Source of the DNA: Peribacillus loiseleuriae
Lineage (GTDB): Bacteria; Bacillota; Bacilli; Bacillales; DSM-1321
DNA length: 64,000 nt
Direction: 5' to 3'
Assembly (NCBI RefSeq): GCF_001183985.1
Contig: NZ_LFZW01000001.1
Location: 4,245,621-4,309,620, forward strand
The notes under the pieces were generated by a model. That model had not been told where the DNA came from and searched no databases. It was given only the letters and a program-made list of their open reading frames with translations. Positions 15,990-24,797 of the stretch are shown one piece after another. The stretch's first letter is position 1, and each line of letters begins with the position of its first letter. A program made the position numbers and the translations under genes.

Positions 15990-16670
15990 TTGTTGAGCAA
16001 TATGACGGAATTAATTGGAAATAACGTTTATATAGAATTGACAAAGAAAAGCTATTTTAAAGGAATTCTTATAGATGTAGGTTCAGATATACTGGTGTTA
16101 TATGACGGTCAAAAGTTTTTTTATATCCCATGGCTTCATGTCCGTAGCCTCCAACTTAATAGTAATACGAATGACCAGGTTGATAGTCCGACAGAATCGT
16201 CATTAGCTGAAGAAACGGAGTCCATTTCCTATCGTAAAATATTAACTAATGCTAAAGGGATGTTTACGGAAATTTCTGTAATTGGTAATCTGTCTTTCCA
16301 CGGGTATATTCTCAGCGTCTTAAGTGATTACTTTGTTTTTTATTCACCAGTTTTTAACACGATGTATATTTCCCTATCACACTTGAAATGGATTACCCCA
16401 TACCATAAAAATATTACTCCATACACTCTCAGCAACACAAGCCTGCCAGTTAATCCTTCTAATACCCCTTTGTTGCGCTCCTTTGAGGACCAACTAAAAA
16501 AGGTAGAGGGAAAACTGGTGGTGATTGATGGTGGAGGAGATCCAATGAAAATCGGATTGTTAAAAGAGGTAAAAAACAACCTATTGGAAATAGCCATTGC
16601 AAGTGGAGAAACCGTGTATTTAAAACTTACTCATGTTAAATCCCTGCATCTTCCTAATGCTAATTTTTAA
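15990..16670 (+). CDS. Protein with three Sm-like (DUF2642-type) repeats
   Basis: 226 residues; TTG start behind AGGAGGAG (an ATG four codons later is the alternative). Three segments share one pattern of about 50 residues: 8-55 (LIGNNVYIELTKKSYFKGIL..FFYIPWLHVRSL), 87-137 (FTEISVIGNLSFHGYILSVL..MYISLSHLKWI) and 170-222 (VEGKLVVIDGG..GLLKEV..VYLKLTHVKSL). Each reads as small beta barrels ending in xYIxLxHVKxL, as in DUF2642-type proteins seen in spore-forming Bacillus. A spore-coat role is a guess from the family. Confidence 0.65.
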   Translation: MLSNMTELIGNNVYIELTKKSYFKGILIDVGSDILVLYDGQKFFYIPWLHVRSLQLNSNTNDQVDSPTESSLAEETESISYRKILTNAKGMFTEISVIGNLSFHGYILSVLSDYFVFYSPVFNTMYISLSHLKWITPYHKNITPYTLSNTSLPVNPSNTPLLRSFEDQLKKVEGKLVVIDGGGDPMKIGLLKEVKNNLLEIAIASGETVYLKLTHVKSLHLPNANF

Positions 16671-16859
16671 AATAGAGATTTTTCATGATATTAAAAGGAG
16701 TCTGATTCCGTTTCAAAATATTACACCGTTCGAAAAATCCAAACGGTATTTTGGATATTTAAGGAATCAACATGCCCTTAATCATTTTTTTGCAGAGCAT
16801 CTTGTTGGGCATAACGGGGGAATTATTTATAGAGGATGGGAATTTCACTTTATGAGGTT
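16671..16859 (+). other. Unassigned frame downstream of the DUF2642-like gene
   Basis: One frame stays open through 16680-16902 and reads RNQHALNHFFAEHLVGHNGG, but I recognise no family. It lacks a credible start, and its 3' part lies in a repeat. It may be a relic. Confidence 0.25.
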
Positions 16860-16956
16860 GTTCAAAAAGTCCAATAAAAATTGCTGTCGAATTGCTTCAT
16901 AGCTCTGTCCCTCCGCTCCTCGAACTTCTCGGCTCTTTTGATCCTCCTTTTTGAAC
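16860..16956. repeat. MITE-like 97-bp element with terminal inverted repeats
   Basis: Bounded by GTTCAAAAAG and CTTTTTGAAC, a perfect 10-bp terminal inverted repeat. The interior reads CGAATTGCTTCATAGCTCTG and CTTCTCGGCTCTTTTGATCC. No coding capacity. The type resembles short non-autonomous repeats common in Bacillaceae. Confidence 0.6.
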
Positions 16957-17213
16957 ACGCACTATAATAGTCGGATTTCTATGCTAATGCCAAAAATATC
17001 TATCCAACTTTGATGATGAGATAGATACTTAGCATAAATATCCAATTAATCTCTAGAATCCATAAAAAGGGGCAAAAAGAAGGGCCATTAGGCTAAAATT
17101 CATCTCCCCCTTATCGTGGGGCTACACTCTTTACACGATCGAAGAGGGAGTCTTCTTTCGGAAAATGATAAAGAAGCAATTGAATATTAATTTTTATGCC
17201 GTTTTCGATCAAA

Positions 17214-17621
17214 TTACTTTCTTACGAACCGCAAATGGACAAACTTCAACATCTTTAATAAATCTACACCCCTCATCATTACACGAGTAGCACTTTCCCA
17301 CTTCTTGCTTGCAGGTATACCTTTAAAGTACGACTCGCAAGATAATATCTTAATTTTTGGTGACCAGCCTTCAAGTACTTTTGGATTATTAACATAGAAA
17401 TACATTTTTGCACCTTTATTCCCCGTCTTTTCCACCGTGCAATTTGAGGTCTTTAACGCAAATTTTGATTCCGCATCGAAGTACAACTCGCCACCAGGAA
17501 AGTGAAACGCCATTTCCTGAAATATTCCTTTGAGTTGATTTTCCTGGAAACAGGAGAAAACTCCGGCAGATACAAAAAGTATGCCGGCTTCCTTATTATA
17601 AAAAAGTTTTGAAAGACGCAA
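17214..17621 (-). pseudogene. C-terminal fragment of Tcmp/LCM-type SAM methyltransferase
   Basis: 135 residues reading LFVSAGVFSCFQENQLKGIF, GGELYFDAES and EGWSPKIKILSCESYF. This is the C-terminal half of leucine-carboxyl-methyltransferase/TcmP-like O-methyltransferases (usually about 270 residues, pattern EGVxMYF..LF D). The SAM-binding glycine-rich half is missing and a terminator lies just upstream, so the gene is 5'-truncated. Confidence 0.65.
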
Positions 17622-17635
17622 ATTCCCTTTTAGTC

Positions 17636-17663
17636 AAAAAAAAGAACTGACTGATATCAGTTC
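17636..17663 (-). terminator. Rho-independent terminator (minus strand)
   Basis: GAACTGA-TATCAG-TCAGTTC followed by eight Ts on the minus strand. Could end transcripts from the thi operon side. Confidence 0.75.
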
Positions 17664-17700
17664 CGAGCACGAGTTCTTGCGCCCGTTAGCTTTGGAGGAT

Positions 17701-17746
17701 AATAAGCTAACCACCTACCACATATTGGTCGTTAGCTTATTTTATT
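17701..17746. terminator. Inverted repeat, terminator-like
   Basis: AATAAGCTAAC and GTTAGCTTATT are perfect 11-bp arms with CACC/GGTC extending the stem; TTTATTAT follows on the plus strand. Faces the end of thiE. Confidence 0.6.
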
Positions 17747-17806
17747 ATCTGTATATTGATGAAAATCTTTAAAGCATTTAATAAGAACTACTTTTTCAGC
17801 GGCCGC

Positions 17807-17902
17807 GTCCCAAAAGGGTCTTAACTCACACTCTATACACCATTTATTGTGCCATATATACGATATATCTTAGATGTGGGGTTGACCATTTCGTTGTGGG
17901 AC
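17807..17902. repeat. Dispersed repeat R2, copy A
   Basis: Begins GTCCCAAAAGGGTC and ends CATTTCGTTGTGGGAC, so the ends are inverted repeats. The interior CTCTATACACCATTTATTGTG matches copy C at 61349-61452 over its whole length. Lies between the thi operon and the methyltransferase relic. Confidence 0.8.
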
Positions 17903-17961
17903 AACCTCTTTCTTTTCCCCCTAGTAAATAGTAGGATATTTAATTCAATTTCCCCAACAAT

Positions 17962-18615
17962 TCATTTGTTTCGTATTGTAAGCGTCCTTGCCATTCGTAA
18001 CTTGTTTTTTAGACTCTCAGCCGCTTGTCTCGGATCATCTGCTTTCATAATTGCCGACACAATCGCTGCACCACATATACCGCTATCGAGAATTTGAGGA
18101 AGATTGGCAGTGGTTATGCCACCAATCGCAACAGCTGGAATGGTAACAGCTTGGCAAATTATTTTAAGTGTTCCATGCTGTAGCATCGAAGCATCCTTTT
18201 TTGTTGCGGTTGGAAAGACGGAACCTACGCCAATATAATCAGCCCCCTCTGCTTCAGCTATCAGGGCCTGTTGGACATTTTTAACGGAAACACCAATTTT
18301 CATAGACAAAGGAACTACTTTCTTAACGACAGATAATGGGATATCATCTTGTCCAATATGAATGCCATCTGCTTCTACTGCAAGCGCAATATCAACACGG
18401 TCATTTATGAAAAGTGGAATGGAATAGTTTGTGAGTAATTGTTTAATTTTTAACGCTTTTTCATAAAAAGTTTTTCCATCGGCTGTTTTTTCTCTTAATT
18501 GAACTGCTGTAACTCCTCCAAGGATTGCTTCTTCAATAATTTGCTCAAGCCTCTCAAGTGGGATCGATTCTTCTGTGACAAGATAGAGACTTAGATTATC
18601 TTGTAGCGTACTCAT
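17962..18615 (-). CDS. thiE: Thiamine-phosphate synthase
   Basis: 217-residue TIM barrel joining HMP-pyrophosphate and thiazole phosphate to thiamine phosphate. Motifs: AVQLREKTADGKTFYEKAL with the pyrophosphate-binding Q-x-R-x-K, LFINDRVDIALAVEADGIHIGQDD, GADYIGVGSVFPTATK and VAIGGITTANLPQIL. ATG at 18615 overlaps the thiM end by 20 bases. Last gene of the TPP-riboswitch operon. Confidence 0.95.
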   Translation of the reverse strand: MSTLQDNLSLYLVTEESIPLERLEQIIEEAILGGVTAVQLREKTADGKTFYEKALKIKQLLTNYSIPLFINDRVDIALAVEADGIHIGQDDIPLSVVKKVVPLSMKIGVSVKNVQQALIAEAEGADYIGVGSVFPTATKKDASMLQHGTLKIICQAVTIPAVAIGGITTANLPQILDSGICGAAIVSAIMKADDPRQAAESLKNKLRMARTLTIRNK

Positions 18616-19411
18616 GTAATTGTACCTCCTGCATCCAAGTCGCTCCGTTCATCAGCGAGATCGTATCGACTAATTTCACTCGGAAAGTACCCGTTCCTTC
18701 TCCCTCTAATAGCTTGCTCTTCGTTAATTCGCCAGCAATACTCATGACGGAAATTCCCGCTATTGCTGCGTCAAGCATCTGATCTGTAACTCCAGCAAAG
18801 CTGCCAATTAAGGATGTCGCCATACAGCCTGTTCCTGTCACCCTCGTCAAAAGGGGATCTCCATTGTTTACTAAAACAGTCGTTTCACCGTTACTAATTG
18901 CATCTGTTCTACCACTTACAACGATTGTACTGTTTAGTTCTAGCGCTGCTTTCACAGCAAGGTCCGCTCCTGAAAAAGACACCGTCCCTGAATCGACGCC
19001 CCTTGTCTGACTTTGCCCTCCTATTAAACTATAAATTTCACTGGCATTCCCTCTAATAATGCTCATCTTCACTTCACGAAGAATCTTTTCAGCCATCTCA
19101 ATCCGATAAGGTGTTGCCCCAGCTCCAACAGGATCAAGTATGACCGGTATATGAGCAGAGTTAGCAGCTTTGCCCGCTAGAATCATTGCTTCACAGGAAG
19201 CGGCATTAAGCGTCCCTAAATTGATGACTAGTGCATTGGCGATTTTCGCCATATCTGCAGCTTCATTGACACTGGATGCCATAACAGGAGAGCCACCAAT
19301 GGCAAGTGTACAATTCGCACAATCATTGATTGTGACCGAATTGGTTATATGATGAACAAGCGGATTTGCATTTCGGACTTTCTTGAATAATAATTCAATC
19401 CTTTTTTGCAT
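18596..19411 (-). CDS. thiM: Hydroxyethylthiazole kinase
   Basis: About 271 residues. I prefer the ATG at 19411 over that at 19417 because GGAGG is 8 bases from the former. Ribokinase-like fold with VHHITNSVTINDCANCTLAI, GGSPVMA, LDPVGAGATPYR, IIRGNASEI and VTGTGCMATSLIG carrying the catalytic Cys of the GTGC motif. Phosphorylates 5-(hydroxyethyl)-4-methylthiazole for salvage. Located between thiD and thiE. Confidence 0.95.
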   Translation of the reverse strand: MQKRIELLFKKVRNANPLVHHITNSVTINDCANCTLAIGGSPVMASSVNEAADMAKIANALVINLGTLNAASCEAMILAGKAANSAHIPVILDPVGAGATPYRIEMAEKILREVKMSIIRGNASEIYSLIGGQSQTRGVDSGTVSFSGADLAVKAALELNSTIVVSGRTDAISNGETTVLVNNGDPLLTRVTGTGCMATSLIGSFAGVTDQMLDAAIAGISVMSIAGELTKSKLLEGEGTGTFRVKLVDTISLMNGATWMQEVQLHEYATR

Positions 19412-19490
19412 AGTCATTCCCTCCAGATTTATCCCGATTTAACGAACCATCAGTGGGAAGATGAAAAAGCCCATTGATAGAAGTTTCACT

Positions 19491-20288
19491 TTATAATTGA
19501 TGCACTTCCTGAAATCGATAGAAATGATTGACTGGACCATGTCCTTTTCCGATGGCAAAGCTCTCACATATTGCCTTTGTGATATATTCCTTTGCATGAT
19601 AGATTGCATCCTCGATTCCAAGTCCGTTTGCCATGTTAGCGGCAATCGCGGATGAAAGTGTACAGCCCGTGCCGTGCGTATTTTTCGTAAGTATTCTTTC
19701 CCCCCTCAACCATGTATAATTTGCTCCATCATAATAAAGGTCATTTGGATCACCTGCAGAGTGTCCTCCTTTTAACAAGATTGCCTTCGCTCCTAGTTGC
19801 TCGATAATCTGGCATGCTTCATATAAATCTTGTTTGGATTGAATCGTTATTCCTGATAACGTTTCCGCCTCTGGTAGATTAGGAGTCACGATCGTTGCCA
19901 TTGGAATCAAGTGCTTTTTTAGTGCTTCTACTGCATCGATTTCAAGTAGATGATCCCCGCTTTTAGAAATCATAACTGGATCAAGGATAATATGCTGTGG
20001 CTTATACGTATGAAGCGTTTTAGCAACCATTTCGATATTTTCAGCCGAACCAAGCATGCCAATTTTCACAGCATGAACTTCAATATCATCAAAAACGGCT
20101 GATATTTGGTCACGTATAATTTCTTTGCTCATCGTTTGAATCGAACGAACTTCAACTGTATTTTGGGCGGTGACAGCTGTGATAACAGACATACCAAACA
20201 CATGATGTGCAGAAAATGTCTTTAAATCGGCCTGAATTCCCGCTCCCCCTCCTGAGTCAGAGCCTGCGATTGTAAGTGCTGTTTTCAT
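19491..20288 (-). CDS. thiD: Hydroxymethylpyrimidine/phosphomethylpyrimidine kinase
   Basis: 265 residues. Motifs: ALTIAGSDSGGGAGIQADLK at the N-terminus, ILDPVMISKSGDHLL, VTPNLPEAETLSG, LLKGGHSAGD, and the catalytic/anion-hole NTHGTGCTLSSAIAANMA with DDLYY-type substrate strand upstream. Phosphorylates HMP twice. Start overlaps the thiW end by 32 bases; GGAGGGG about 7 bases before the ATG. Confidence 0.96.
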   Translation of the reverse strand: MKTALTIAGSDSGGGAGIQADLKTFSAHHVFGMSVITAVTAQNTVEVRSIQTMSKEIIRDQISAVFDDIEVHAVKIGMLGSAENIEMVAKTLHTYKPQHIILDPVMISKSGDHLLEIDAVEALKKHLIPMATIVTPNLPEAETLSGITIQSKQDLYEACQIIEQLGAKAILLKGGHSAGDPNDLYYDGANYTWLRGERILTKNTHGTGCTLSSAIAANMANGLGIEDAIYHAKEYITKAICESFAIGKGHGPVNHFYRFQEVHQL

Positions 20289-20781
20289 AAAGTAACCCCT
20301 CCAAATATTTATTTTTCAAGAAAACTTTTAATAAAATAAACGCGATACTCGCACCCGCTAAAGAACTGATTGAAAATGCAGGTAAAAATCCGAACAAAGC
20401 AACCTTCTTTCCTAAAAACAACAAGGCAATCGGATAACAGACTAGCGACCCAATAATCCCAGTACCTATAACCTCACCTAGACAAGCATAGCCAATCTTA
20501 TTCGTATACTTAAATAGCAGTCCTGCAAGTAGGGCCCCAATCATACTCCCTGGAAAAGCAAAGATAGAACCCGTTCCAGCCATATTTCGAATGATTGAGA
20601 CGAGCAAAGCCTGGGCAATGGCATAGCCAGGTCCTAACATAACGGCTGTTAATACGTTAGCTAGATGTTGAATAGGAAAGACTTTTGCAAAACCCATAGG
20701 AATAAAAACAAAGGAACTGGTTAGTGTCGTTAACGCTGTAATCATGGCAGTTAATGAAAGCTTTCTAATCGAATTCATCAT
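20257..20781 (-). CDS. thiW: ThiW, predicted thiazole-specific ECF transporter S component
   Basis: 174 residues, five to six membrane helices, opening with KLSLTAMITALTTLTSSFVF and followed by PIQHLANVLTAVMLGPGYAI and GTGSIFAFPGSMIGALLAGL. This is the ThiW family, S components linked to thiazole uptake with an ECF module encoded elsewhere. First gene after the TPP riboswitch. thiM downstream would phosphorylate imported hydroxyethylthiazole. Confidence 0.9.
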   Translation of the reverse strand: MMNSIRKLSLTAMITALTTLTSSFVFIPMGFAKVFPIQHLANVLTAVMLGPGYAIAQALLVSIIRNMAGTGSIFAFPGSMIGALLAGLLFKYTNKIGYACLGEVIGTGIIGSLVCYPIALLFLGKKVALFGFLPAFSISSLAGASIAFILLKVFLKNKYLEGLLYENSTYNRRL

Positions 20782-20900
20782 TTCATCTCCTTTTAATGTG
20801 CATTCTACATGGGCAAGTCATATTGGTCATGGGCTACGTTTCCCAAAATGGTATGGGACTCTTTAGATTTTCGTATCCATACATACTGAAATAAAACCAA

Positions 20901-20931
20901 AAAACCCCCTTCCTGAATATAGGAAAGGGGT
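20901..20931 (-). terminator. Terminator of the TPP riboswitch expression platform
   Basis: Minus strand CCCCTTTCCT...AGGAAGGGG followed by a GTTTTTTGG tail, between aptamer and thiW. Ligand-dependent attenuation is the likely mechanism. Confidence 0.85.
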
Positions 20932-20965
20932 AGATATCCACATATAAACTAACTGAGTTAATATC

Positions 20966-21056
20966 TCCACTTCCCTCCGCCGGCATGATCCGGTTCAGGT
21001 TCAAAGGGTCTAGAACAAAGTTCTATCTCAGCCTCTTAAAGACTCCCCCAGTGCAA
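20966..21056 (-). ncRNA. TPP (thi-box) riboswitch
   Basis: The minus strand carries the conserved thi-box: GGGGGAGTC then AGGCTGAGATAG, ACCCTTTGAACCTGAACCGG and ATCATGCCGGCGGAGGGAAG. It lies about 190 bases upstream of thiW with a terminator in between. Binding of thiamine pyrophosphate should shut off thiWDME. Confidence 0.97.
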
Positions 21057-21391
21057 TGTATATTTAATTAATGCCATCATACCATGCTGTTAAAAAAACG
21101 CAATGCCTGAATATTTGAAATTGACGTTTTTTTAGATAAGTTTTGAAAAATTGGATGCAGTAGACCTTTTTTCTCCCGGTTTAACAGGCTGTCATACCCC
21201 CACCCCCATTTTTGTTTTAAAAAATTAAGAAAAAATAGATTGGGGATAAAGTCCAGGTCAAGACCCCGCAATCACAATATACCGTTCAAATTAAGCATAA
21301 ACACCACTAAGAACTGCATTTAGAGTGCGTGATTAGACCCTCGTTTTAAAATATTGTTTAATAGTCCTTTTCAGTCAGCGCAAGAAGCCTC
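21057..21391. other. Intergenic stretch without gene
   Basis: AT-rich; a 64-codon minus-strand frame here (21077-21271) has no start context or recognisable content. Ends at the second copy of repeat R1. Confidence 0.4.
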
Positions 21392-21490
21392 CATGAGCGT
21401 CTGCTCTAAAGCACAACGATGAAAAAGGTTCATGTATACCCTTATAAAGGTGGCGGTGCGGAACTGATTTTTTAGAAGCCCCGCACCGCC
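21392..21490. repeat. Dispersed intergenic repeat R1, copy 2
   Basis: Same order of blocks as 4637-4745: CATGAGCGTCTG, GATGAAAAAGGTTCA, GGTGGCGGTGCGGAACTGAT and AAGCCCCGC. In this copy GGCGGTGCGG pairs with CCGCACCGCC, a perfect 10-bp GC stem, giving a strong bidirectional hairpin at the end of the amino-acid transporter operon. Confidence 0.8.
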
Positions 21491-21520
21491 ACTATACAAT
21501 AAGCTACGCAAAGAATGTGG

Positions 21521-22276
21521 CTAAATGTAAAAGATATAATCTTCTGGTAATACTCTCTTTAAGAACTTCTTTGTTCGTTCCTCTTTTGGGTTTACAAAAA
21601 TATCTTTAGGTGTTCCTTCTTCTACTACGACGCCGGCATCCATAAAGATCACTCTATTTGCTACATCTTTTGCAAAAGACATTTCATGCGTAACGACTAA
21701 CATCGTTGTTCCTTCATTGGCAATATTTCTCATGACGGTCAACACCTCGCCGACTAGTTCTGGATCTAGTGCAGATGTTGGTTCGTCAAATAGAATGATA
21801 TCTGGATTTAAAGCGACCGCTCTTGCAATACCAACCCTTTGCTGCTGCCCACCTGACAATTCACTCGGATACGCATTGTATTTTTCTGCGAGACCTACTT
21901 TATCCAATGCTTTTTTGCCAATCTCATTCGCTTCATCTTTTGAAACTTTTCTTCCAATAATCAGCCCTTCTGTTACATTTTCTAATGCTGTTTTATTATT
22001 GAATAAATTATAATTTTGAAATACAAAGGCAACTTTCTGCCTAATTTCATGAATTTGCTTTTTGGATGCTGTTTTAAGATTGACATCAATATCGCCAAAA
22101 ATGGCATGCCCTTGGTCTGCTTTTTCAAGAAAGTTAATGCATCGAAGTAATGTTGTTTTTCCGGAACCACTTGGTCCAAGGATTACAACAACATCCCCCT
22201 TGTCTATTTGTAAATCCACACCTTTTAAAATCTCATTATTCCCAAATGATTTGTGGATATTTGTAATCTCTAACAT
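21521..22276 (-). CDS. Polar amino acid (cystine-type) ABC transporter ATP-binding protein
   Basis: 251 residues from the ATG at 22276, which has GGAGG 8 bases upstream. Walker [12 protein letters not shown]-loop [10 protein letters not shown], signature [16 protein letters not shown], Walker [15 protein letters not shown] and H-loop [11 protein letters not shown]. Closest in feel to TcyN/YxeO-type ATPases of cystine and sulfur amino acid importers. Last gene of a four-gene operon (lipoprotein, two permeases, ATPase). Confidence 0.9.
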   Translation of the reverse strand: MLEITNIHKSFGNNEILKGVDLQIDKGDVVVILGPSGSGKTTLLRCINFLEKADQGHAIFGDIDVNLKTASKKQIHEIRQKVAFVFQNYNLFNNKTALENVTEGLIIGRKVSKDEANEIGKKALDKVGLAEKYNAYPSELSGGQQQRVGIARAVALNPDIILFDEPTSALDPELVGEVLTVMRNIANEGTTMLVVTHEMSFAKDVANRVIFMDAGVVVEEGTPKDIFVNPKEERTKKFLKRVLPEDYIFYI

Positions 22277-22300
22277 CTTGCCCACCTCCTGCTTTTTATT

Positions 22301-23014
22301 TTAGGCATTGACTGCTTTATACCTTCTTAATCGTTTTTCATACAATTTAAATATATATTCCACTAAACTACATAAAATCAGATAGACGAGGAAGATATCA
22401 ATATAAGCCTCAACATAATTGTAGCCTACATTGGCTGCCACTTTGGCTCTTAACGTAATTTCTTGCAATGACATGGCATAACCTAAAGATGTTGCTTTTA
22501 TTAGATTAACTGTTGCTGTACAAATATTTGGTAAGGCGACAACTAATGTCTGCGGAATGATAATTCTTCTAAACGCTTGTACATTTGTTAAACCAACGGA
22601 ATAAGCCGCTTCCAATTGTCCCTTACTTACCGTGCTTAAAGCCGAACGAAACACTTCGATAAGAATTGCTGTCGTATTCAAGGAGAAAACAATGAATGCG
22701 TACCAAATTGGATTTACATCGTACACATTCATGTTAATGTTATACTTTTCAAATATCGAAGCGAGCAATAAGGGCACACTGCTATAGATGATAAAAATTT
22801 GAATAATGACAGGTGTTCCTCTAACAAAGGAAACGTAAATCTGCGCAAAACGATTTAAAACTGGTATCCGATTTATTCTTGTTAACGCAAGTAAGAATCC
22901 TAACGGCAAAGCAATCAGTAAAGCTACAATTGTAATTAGCAATGCGATTGGTACTCCTGATAAGGCAACAAAAAATGTATCCACTAAAAACTGATAATTT
23001 AGACCCTCCGACAC
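22301..23014 (-). CDS. Amino acid ABC transporter permease (TcyM-like)
   Basis: 237 residues, HisM-type fold with five predicted membrane helices. It has the EAA-type loop EAAYSVGLTNVQAFRRIIIP and YVSFVRGTPVIIQIFI. GTG start with AGGGGG 7 bases upstream. Pairs with the preceding permease, and sits 12 bases downstream of it. Confidence 0.9.
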   Translation of the reverse strand: MSEGLNYQFLVDTFFVALSGVPIALLITIVALLIALPLGFLLALTRINRIPVLNRFAQIYVSFVRGTPVIIQIFIIYSSVPLLLASIFEKYNINMNVYDVNPIWYAFIVFSLNTTAILIEVFRSALSTVSKGQLEAAYSVGLTNVQAFRRIIIPQTLVVALPNICTATVNLIKATSLGYAMSLQEITLRAKVAANVGYNYVEAYIDIFLVYLILCSLVEYIFKLYEKRLRRYKAVNA

Positions 23015-23026
23015 TCTGTCACCCCC

Positions 23027-23734
23027 TTATGTAGTTTTAATCACTTGTTTTCCTTTACTAAACATCTTTTCTAACTTTAAAAAGAGTTGTTCAATCACAA
23101 TAGAAAGTATCCAATAAACCACTGCTAAGGCAAGATAGATTTCTAATGCATGAGTATTATAGTTCGCACCGATAATAAGCTCTGCTTTTCCCATGATATC
23201 AATCAACCCGATTGTATAGGCTAAAGCCCCTTCTTTCATCAACTCAAGTAAGCTATTACCAAAGTTCGGTAATGCGACGACAAAAGCCTGTGGAAAAATA
23301 ATTCTCCTGTAAGCTTGTGCGTTACTTAACCCTACACTAACCGCAGCCTCAAATTGCCCCTTGTCGATTGATTCATACGCGGTTCTAATCACTTCAGACA
23401 TGGCAGCTGCAAATTGAAGCGAGAAAGTTATGACAACAAAGACAATTTTATCAACATCATTTAAGTTTATCCCGAAATTACCAGCAATTGACGGAATTCC
23501 ATAATACGTTAGAAATAGTAGCACAATGGACGGTGTGCATCTTAATATCGTTGTATATCCATAAGCAATCTTCTTAGCAATCTTACTATTTCCTGTTTTC
23601 ATTGCTGCTAGGATGAAACCTAGTAATGTCCCAAAAAGAACTGATAGACCAGCAACTAAAAATGTTACTTTAAGAAATGGAAGTAACAGGGGGACGGACT
23701 CAGCTATGTATGTTACATCAAAATATTTCTCCAT
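23027..23734 (-). CDS. Amino acid ABC transporter permease (TcyL-like)
   Basis: 235 residues; FEAAVSVGLSNAQAYRRIIF is the ATPase-contact loop and YTTILRCTPSIVLLFLTYYG the substrate-path helix of polar amino acid permeases. Forms a heterodimer with the next gene product by analogy to TcyLM. A 190-base gap separates it from the lipoprotein gene. Confidence 0.9.
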   Translation of the reverse strand: MEKYFDVTYIAESVPLLLPFLKVTFLVAGLSVLFGTLLGFILAAMKTGNSKIAKKIAYGYTTILRCTPSIVLLFLTYYGIPSIAGNFGINLNDVDKIVFVVITFSLQFAAAMSEVIRTAYESIDKGQFEAAVSVGLSNAQAYRRIIFPQAFVVALPNFGNSLLELMKEGALAYTIGLIDIMGKAELIIGANYNTHALEIYLALAVVYWILSIVIEQLFLKLEKMFSKGKQVIKTT

Positions 23735-23921
23735 GTTTCACCTCCATCTTCTATTAAAAGATTCATCATTCTTGACTATCAAAGGAAATACATACAAAAA
23801 CTTGTCACCTCTTAATTAGTAAGGTTGATTAGGTAACTTACCCAAAACCCTAAAATTAGAAAATGACAAGTTGTAGCCTGAATGTTTAAATTTTTTTAAG
23901 ACTATGTTAATCACACCGTTA

Positions 23922-24797
23922 TTATCTTTCTACAGTATCCAATACCTCGAACAAATCTCTACCATAGAATTCTGTACTTAAATCATTGGTCTTCTTTTCT
24001 TCTTTCAGTTTTTTAATAGCTTCATCATAAGCATCTGCAAATTCCTGTTCTTTTTTGTTGAACAGTGGCCAAGTTTTGATGACCGCGAACTCATTATAAA
24101 CAACGTCATTGACTAAATTATGATAAGGGCCATCCTCCGCTTTTACTTGCTTATCGAACGCGCTCCCAATAATTACGCCACCATCTACACGTTCTTCATT
24201 TACCCATTGAACCACGTCCACTGTGAATGCATCTCCGGCTTTCAACTTTACCTTATTGTCTGGATTGGCCTTGTTATATTCGTCCACAATTGTATATTGC
24301 GCATTGTTAGCAGCAATTGGTGCTAGAGAAAAACCAGCTGTGGCAAAGTCTGATAGTGTTTTAATCTTTTCATTTTCTTTCTTTAACACAAGACCTGCAC
24401 TACTCAGTCCAATGAATTCTTTAGGGTAGATAAATTTCTCCGTTCTTTCCTTTGTCCAGAAAGCATTTTTAACACCTACTTGATATTTACCTTGTTCAAC
24501 ACCTACCAGTAAGTCATCACTTGACGTTCCAACGTATTCGAATTCGTATTCTGGAAGTAATTCATCCACTAATTTCATAACTTCTACATCATATCCTGTT
24601 GCATTTCCCTTTTCATCTAACCAAGTCATTGGTTTTGACGCTTGATCATAGGCTACTTTTACTTTTTTGACTTTTAAGTCATTGCCTGCTGTTGCGTCAG
24701 ATTCTGTACCAGACGATGTACTTGACCCGCATCCTGCTAATAGAGTTACCACTGCTAAACTTGTTGCTACTACTTGTAAAAATTTTTTATTTCTCAT
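23922..24797 (-). CDS. Amino acid/sulfur-compound-binding lipoprotein of ABC importer
   Basis: 291 residues from the ATG at 24797 (GGAG 9 bases upstream); the open frame to 24893 has no signal-peptide logic. Lipobox LLAGC with Cys23. SBP family 3 fold: KVKVAYDQASKPMTWLDEKG, NATGYDVEVMKLVDELLP, and VGVKNAFWTKERTEKFIYPK replacing the usual D-x-x-TPERA strand. Family 3 binders take polar amino acids and cystine-like compounds. The flavoenzyme opposite suggests a sulfur source. Confidence 0.87.
   Translation of the reverse strand: MRNKKFLQVVATSLAVVTLLAGCGSSTSSGTESDATAGNDLKVKKVKVAYDQASKPMTWLDEKGNATGYDVEVMKLVDELLPEYEFEYVGTSSDDLLVGVEQGKYQVGVKNAFWTKERTEKFIYPKEFIGLSSAGLVLKKENEKIKTLSDFATAGFSLAPIAANNAQYTIVDEYNKANPDNKVKLKAGDAFTVDVVQWVNEERVDGGVIIGSAFDKQVKAEDGPYHNLVNDVVYNEFAVIKTWPLFNKKEQEFADAYDEAIKKLKEEKKTNDLSTEFYGRDLFEVLDTVER

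Noticed and set aside
16633-16902. 89-codon plus-strand frame as a separate gene.
   Set aside because: Begins inside the DUF2642-like gene, has no start signal and ends in the MITE-like repeat; at most a relic.
19439-19645. 68-codon minus-strand frame within thiD's 3' end.
   Set aside because: Out-of-frame shadow of thiD with no ribosome site.
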